This document shows, one piece after another, positions 6,912 to 10,196 of a stretch of 10,196 bases of DNA. The translations under genes were made by a program, and so were the position numbers. Numbering within the stretch: the first letter of the stretch is position 1; every line of letters starts with the position of its first letter. The DNA is from Bacteroidales bacterium. Its GTDB lineage: Bacteria; Bacteroidota; Bacteroidia; Bacteroidales; GCA-2748055. The notes under the pieces were generated by a model, which saw only the letters and a program-made list of their open reading frames with translations, was not told the origin of the DNA and ran no database searches. The stretch covers positions 1 to 10,196 of the forward strand of contig JAGLTY010000046.1 in assembly GCA_023135025.1 (NCBI GenBank). Reading direction: 5' to 3'.

Positions 6912-7817
6912 TTATAACCCCAGGTATTTGGTCAGAATCTCCTTGCCCTGCCGGATCGCATCTCTTCCCGTGGATTCTATCCCGTACCACCCGGTATACC
7001 CCATCTTCTTCGACATCCGGATCATCCGGCCCGAAAGCTCTTCGGTTGGCTGGTTCCGGTAGGACATCCCTTTGGCATAGGGAAGCATCTTTTCCAGATA
7101 CGCCAGGTTATCGAACTCAGGACCCGGCTGACGCCAGTCGGGATAACTGCCAAACAGGGGGTGATCGACCGCAGTAAAGAGCCTCTCCATCCATGCCGGA
7201 TCGTTGGAAACACCACCATGATTCTCAATCACCACATTAATGCCCGCCTCCGATGCATACTCCAGCAGCATTTGATATGAGTCTACTGCCCAATCCAGGT
7301 TCTCCTCCGGGGTGGCCTCCTCCACGCCCCTGCAGTTGGTACGTATGGTATGGCAGCCCAGGTAGTGTGCCACATCGATCCATTTCCGGTGATTGATGCC
7401 AAATTGCTTCCGCACCTTTGCATCGGGCGAACAGGGATCCCCTTCCGCATCCACCATAATCAGCACCATGGTCACATCATAATCGTCAGCACTCCTCTTC
7501 AGCTGATTCAGATAGTTCACATGGGGAACATCAAAGAGGGTGTTTACAAACTCGATCCCGTTGATATCAAACTCCTCCCTGGCCAGCTTCGGAAAATCGA
7601 GGGTGGTCCACAAACCCTGCCGGATCTCATCCACCAGCGACCACTGTGCAATGGAGATATCATCCCGGGTGGGCATTTCAGGCATATTAATAACAGGTGC
7701 TGCATCAGATTTTTCGTCACCTTCTCCCTGGGATACACACGACCCCAGCATGGAGGAAGCCACCATTCCGGCGGCCCCAACTCCCATTGATTTCTCAATA
7801 AATGCTCGTCTTTTCAT
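6912..7817 (-). CDS. Tat-type lipoprotein, sugar phosphate isomerase/epimerase-like TIM barrel (xylose isomerase-like, AP_endonuc_2 fold)
   Basis: This 301-residue protein begins MKRRAFIEKSMG, a twin-arginine-type signal, and has a lipobox-like LGSC with Cys27, so it is probably a membrane-anchored lipoprotein facing the periplasm. The mature part from about residue 52 is an xylose-isomerase-like barrel, with strand motifs ISIAQWSL, INGIEFVNTLF (Glu89), VVIENHGG (Glu198), YPDWRQPG (Asp227) and WYGIEST (Glu281). Glu198, Asp227 and Glu281 are plausible metal ligands of the isomerase/epimerase site. No histidine occurs between Asp227 and the C-terminal Glu, where many ketose epimerases place a metal-binding His; the equivalent stretch reads KGMSYRNQ. 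Relatives are generally annotated as sugar phosphate isomerase/epimerase, but an exported enzyme is more likely to act on unphosphorylated or keto sugars. The ATG follows the stop of the upstream oxidoreductase by one base, implying translational coupling. The activity is inferred and unproven. Confidence 0.8.
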   Translation of the reverse strand: MKRRAFIEKSMGVGAAGMVASSMLGSCVSQGEGDEKSDAAPVINMPEMPTRDDISIAQWSLVDEIRQGLWTTLDFPKLAREEFDINGIEFVNTLFDVPHVNYLNQLKRSADDYDVTMVLIMVDAEGDPCSPDAKVRKQFGINHRKWIDVAHYLGCHTIRTNCRGVEEATPEENLDWAVDSYQMLLEYASEAGINVVIENHGGVSNDPAWMERLFTAVDHPLFGSYPDWRQPGPEFDNLAYLEKMLPYAKGMSYRNQPTEELSGRMIRMSKKMGYTGWYGIESTGRDAIRQGKEILTKYLGL

Positions 7818-7818
7818 A

Positions 7819-9336
7819 CTACATCTCCCATCCTTTTCTGTAAGTTCTGGTTAAATATTTGTTTGCTTCAGGCAGATTGGTGATCTCTACCTTTTCAGGG
7901 TCATAAACCACCTTTTTCCCGGCCCTGAGTGCCACTCCACCAAGCAGGATGGTCTGTGTCACCGGTGCAGCTTTCAGGAAGGTGCCGGGCGACTCTTCAC
8001 CACTCTTAAAGGCATCAATCCAGGCGCGATTGTTTCGGTTGGTCACCTCTTTAGGTGGCTTATCTGATCCGGTCAGCTCCACCATTCGTTTCTCCGGAAT
8101 GATCTTTGGTCTCTCTCCACGAAAACCGGCCAGGATCTTTCCTTTATCTCCCACGAACATCATCCCCTCCCGGGACAGATCCTTACCATCACCATCCAGC
8201 TCCTCCGGCGTAAACGGTCTCATCCCTCCGTCGTACCAGAATAGTTTAAAGGGAGGCAGGGTCTCCTGCTCCGGAAAATCAAATTCCACCATACAGGAGT
8301 AGGGGAAGGCCACATTATTGCGTACACCTTTGCTCACATGGTTCTCTACCTTGCAGGTGGTGGTCCCGTAAGCCCGGGCACTCAGTGGTGCAGTATTGAT
8401 TCCGAACTGAAGGAAGAGGGGCCAGAGGCTGTAGTGCCCCATATCGGCAATACTTCCTGCACCGAAATCGTACCACCCCCGGAAAACTGCATGGGTATAG
8501 TTGGGATGGTATGGGCGATCGGGTACCGGTCCCAGCCACAGGTCCCAGTCGAATCCATCAGGAATGGCCTTCTCCCCTGTGGGATTGGCGGTCCATTGTG
8601 GCCACATCGGACGGTTCGACCAGTTATGGATCTCTTTCAGCTCTCCGATAACACCCTGATTGATCCACTCCCGCGCCACATCCAGTCCGCTTCTTTCGCT
8701 CCAGGCCAGCAGGTGGGAACCAACGCCCGTCTTCCTGGCTGTATCGATGGTAAGCAGAGCCTCTTTCATGCGGTTTGCAATGGGCTTGTGAATCACCACA
8801 GGCTTCCCTTTTTTCAAGCATGCGATGGATACCGCAGCATGTAAGTGATCGGGAGTCATAATCTTCACTGCATCAATATCGGTCTCTTTTTCAAGCAACT
8901 CCCTGAAATCGGAGTAGGAGGCACACCCACTGTAGTTCCCCTTTCCACTCTTCAGGGCATAGTACTTCTCCACCAGTTCCTGTCCCACATCTCGTCCCCC
9001 GGGAATGCCATCCAGGCTGCTCCCCCATTGGGGATCTTCAATGGTGCGGCGCACCGAATTGCGAATGCCATTCAGTGACCAGTCCACATAATCGGTGGTA
9101 AATTTATTGGGATCGCACACAGAGGTGATCTGAATGTCCTCCTCCCTGAGCAGCCCGGTCATCTCCCTGATCCCCTGGGTTCCGCAACCGATGTATGCTA
9201 TATTCAATTTGTCACTTGGTGCCGTATAGCCCACTCCTCCCAGTACATGCCTGGGAACTATACTAAAAGCGGCAGCAGCAGCAGTAGTACCCACAAATTC
9301 CCTGCGGGTGATTTTTTTGGATTTTTTCATAATCAT
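7819..9336 (-). CDS. Tat-signal Gfo/Idh/MocA family oxidoreductase (paralog B, HKP variant)
   Basis: This 505-residue oxidoreductase carries a Tat motif (TRREFVG, residues 10-16) and an alanine-rich core that ends SIVPRHVLGG. The Rossmann motif IAYIGCGTQG (Gly50, Gly52, Gly55) is intact and is followed by SVCDP. A roughly 45-residue insert after CDP (about residues 77-125, rich in Gly, Asp and aromatics) makes it longer than paralog A. The position of the family's EKP motif reads IHKPIAN, so Glu is replaced by His183 while the functional Lys184 is kept. DWDLWLGPVP and ADMGHYSLW follow, giving Asp298 and His301 with a D-x2-H spacing instead of the D-x3-H of paralog A. The starts at 9336 and 9330 (MKKSKK) are both possible. 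It is first in an operon with the lipoprotein isomerase and divergent from paralog C. It likely oxidises or reduces a sugar in the periplasm; the substrate is unknown. Confidence 0.9.
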   Translation of the reverse strand: MIMKKSKKITRREFVGTTAAAAAFSIVPRHVLGGVGYTAPSDKLNIAYIGCGTQGIREMTGLLREEDIQITSVCDPNKFTTDYVDWSLNGIRNSVRRTIEDPQWGSSLDGIPGGRDVGQELVEKYYALKSGKGNYSGCASYSDFRELLEKETDIDAVKIMTPDHLHAAVSIACLKKGKPVVIHKPIANRMKEALLTIDTARKTGVGSHLLAWSERSGLDVAREWINQGVIGELKEIHNWSNRPMWPQWTANPTGEKAIPDGFDWDLWLGPVPDRPYHPNYTHAVFRGWYDFGAGSIADMGHYSLWPLFLQFGINTAPLSARAYGTTTCKVENHVSKGVRNNVAFPYSCMVEFDFPEQETLPPFKLFWYDGGMRPFTPEELDGDGKDLSREGMMFVGDKGKILAGFRGERPKIIPEKRMVELTGSDKPPKEVTNRNNRAWIDAFKSGEESPGTFLKAAPVTQTILLGGVALRAGKKVVYDPEKVEITNLPEANKYLTRTYRKGWEM

Positions 9337-9470
9337 AATGATAGTTTGGTTAGGCAGCTAAATGTAAGAAATTCTAAAGTGCCCCAGAGTTTTATCTCTG
9401 GGTTTTTATTAGTAAATTGGAGGGCGATTTTTCAACTTATACAAAATACCTAACTTAAATCAGATTCATT
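9337..9470. promoter_or_regulatory. divergent intergenic region between oxidoreductases B and C
   Basis: This A/T-rich 134-base gap separates two head-to-head paralogs and must hold both sets of 5' signals. On the minus strand TACATTTA (complement of 9359-9366) is one base off the Bacteroidota -7 pattern TAnnTTTG and lies 23 bases before the start at 9336, but no good -33 element precedes it. On the plus strand a TTG at 9417-9419 and TATACAAA at 9438-9445 are only a weak match. A hairpin lies at 9383-9402. Neither ATG has a Shine-Dalgarno sequence. Confidence 0.5.
9383..9410 (+). terminator. terminator-like hairpin with T-tract in the divergent B/C gap
   Basis: CCCAGAG at 9383-9389 pairs perfectly with CTCTGGG at 9396-9402 around a six-base loop (TTTTAT), followed directly by TTTTTATT at 9403-9410. 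This is the form of an intrinsic terminator read on the plus strand. No plus-strand gene ends nearby: the two genes to its left are on the minus strand. It could stop antisense transcripts, act as an attenuator in the leader of oxidoreductase C, or be an operator palindrome over the promoter of oxidoreductase B. Confidence 0.5.
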
Positions 9471-10196
9471 ATGAGTAAAGAGAAAAACAGTGGAGTATCC
9501 CGTAGAACATTTGTGGGAACCACGGCTGTTGCAACTGCTGGATTTACCATTCTTCCAAGTAATGTGGTCAGTGGAATGGGACACATTGCCCCCAGTGATA
9601 AACTGAACATTGCTGCTGTGGGTATAGGTGGCATGGGCCGTGCCAATCTCAATAATATCAAGGATCAGAATATTGTGGCCCTCTGCGATGTAGACTATAA
9701 GTATGCTGCAAATACCTTTAAGAAGTATCCCGATGCCAAGCAATTCTGGGACTGGAGAAAGATGTATGATAAGATGGGTAAAGAGATCGACGCTGTGGTT
9801 GTTGCCACTGCCGACCATACCCACGCACTGGTAGCCTCCCACGGTATGACCATGGGCAAGCATGTATATGTACAGAAGCCACTGACACACTCTGTGTATG
9901 AGTCAAGGTTGCTGACCAACCTGGCCGATAAGCACCAGCTGGCCACATCCATGGGTAACCAGGGATCGTCGGACGAAGGTGTTAACCTGGTGTGTGAATG
10001 GATCGCCAACGGCGAGATCGGAGAGGTCACCAAAGTAGAAGCCTTTACCGACCGTCCCATCTGGCCCCAGGGTCTGAATGTACCAGACAAGGCAGATCCG
10101 GTTCCCGATACCCTGAACTGGGACCTCTTTACAGGTCCGGCCGAAATGAAAGACTTCAATCACATCTATCACCCATGGAACTGGCGTGGCTGGTGG
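9471..10196 (+). CDS. Tat-signal Gfo/Idh/MocA family oxidoreductase (paralog C, QKP variant; partial, 3' end off window)
   Basis: The first 242 residues of a third paralog are present and the gene runs off the right edge. It opens with a Tat motif (SRRTFVGTT, residues 10-18) and a hydrophobic core ending FTILPSNVVSG. IAPSDKLNIAAVGIGGMG follows, with an intact GxGxxG dinucleotide fold, then ALCDVD for the cofactor ribose. The EKP position reads VQKPLTH (Gln135-Lys136-Pro137), so the lysine is kept but Glu is replaced by Gln. NWDLFTGPA and HPWNWRGWW are typical of the exported Bacteroidota branch of the family; the Asp/His catalytic motif would lie just beyond the window. The N-terminus resembles paralog B closely (RRxFVGTTA) and the two genes are head to head. 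A periplasmic sugar dehydrogenase role is inferred; the substrate is unknown. Confidence 0.9.
   Translation, partial: MSKEKNSGVSRRTFVGTTAVATAGFTILPSNVVSGMGHIAPSDKLNIAAVGIGGMGRANLNNIKDQNIVALCDVDYKYAANTFKKYPDAKQFWDWRKMYDKMGKEIDAVVVATADHTHALVASHGMTMGKHVYVQKPLTHSVYESRLLTNLADKHQLATSMGNQGSSDEGVNLVCEWIANGEIGEVTKVEAFTDRPIWPQGLNVPDKADPVPDTLNWDLFTGPAEMKDFNHIYHPWNWRGWW

Noticed and set aside
9290..9320. GCAGCAGCAGCAGTAGTA trinucleotide repeat near the start of oxidoreductase B, as a possible phase-variable tract
   Set aside because: It is the coding for the alanine run of the signal peptide; a triplet repeat would not shift the frame, and it is short and imperfect.
9450..10172. Several overlapping minus-strand frames of 68-154 residues opposite oxidoreductase C
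   Set aside because: They overlap one another in different frames and lie antisense to a continuous Tat-signal oxidoreductase frame.

Overview
The window looks like a chromosomal segment of a Bacteroidota bacterium, probably a free-living or marine member of the Bacteroidales/Marinilabiliales type. The evidence is a PKD-repeat protein ending in a type IX secretion (gliding-motility CHU_C type) sorting domain, several Tat-signal Gfo/Idh/MocA oxidoreductases of the kind heavily expanded in this phylum, A/T-rich leaders without Shine-Dalgarno sequences before start codons, and a secreted S9 peptidase. No rRNA, tRNA, CRISPR array, transposase or phage gene was seen.

Layout. (1) Positions 1-1216, minus strand: an aldehyde dehydrogenase of the succinate-semialdehyde dehydrogenase (Sad/GabD1-like) type, cut by the left edge. 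(2) Positions 1295-1765, plus: guanine deaminase (guaD), divergent from the dehydrogenase. (3) Positions 1840-6910, plus: a tight three-gene run (gaps of 22 and 18 bases) of a Tat-type Gfo/Idh/MocA oxidoreductase (paralog A), a PKD-repeat T9SS cargo protein, and a secreted S9 serine peptidase. (4) Positions 9336-6912, minus: a two-gene coupled unit of a second Gfo/Idh/MocA oxidoreductase (paralog B) followed after one base by a lipoprotein TIM-barrel sugar isomerase/epimerase. It converges on the peptidase gene with one base between the stop codons. (5) Positions 9471-10196, plus: a third Gfo/Idh/MocA oxidoreductase (paralog C), divergent from B and cut by the right edge. A terminator-like hairpin lies in the B/C divergent gap.

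How the genes may work together. Three exported NAD(P)-type sugar oxidoreductases and an exported xylose-isomerase-like protein resemble the Bacteroidota loci that process glycosides through 3-keto-sugar intermediates outside the cytoplasm. This is an inference: no DUF1080 (3-keto-glycoside lyase/hydratase) gene, SusC/SusD pair or glycoside hydrolase is visible here, and no substrate can be read from the sequence. The T9SS cargo protein and the peptidase would act at the cell surface or in the periplasm. The dehydrogenase and guaD are ordinary cytoplasmic metabolic genes and look unconnected to the sugar genes.
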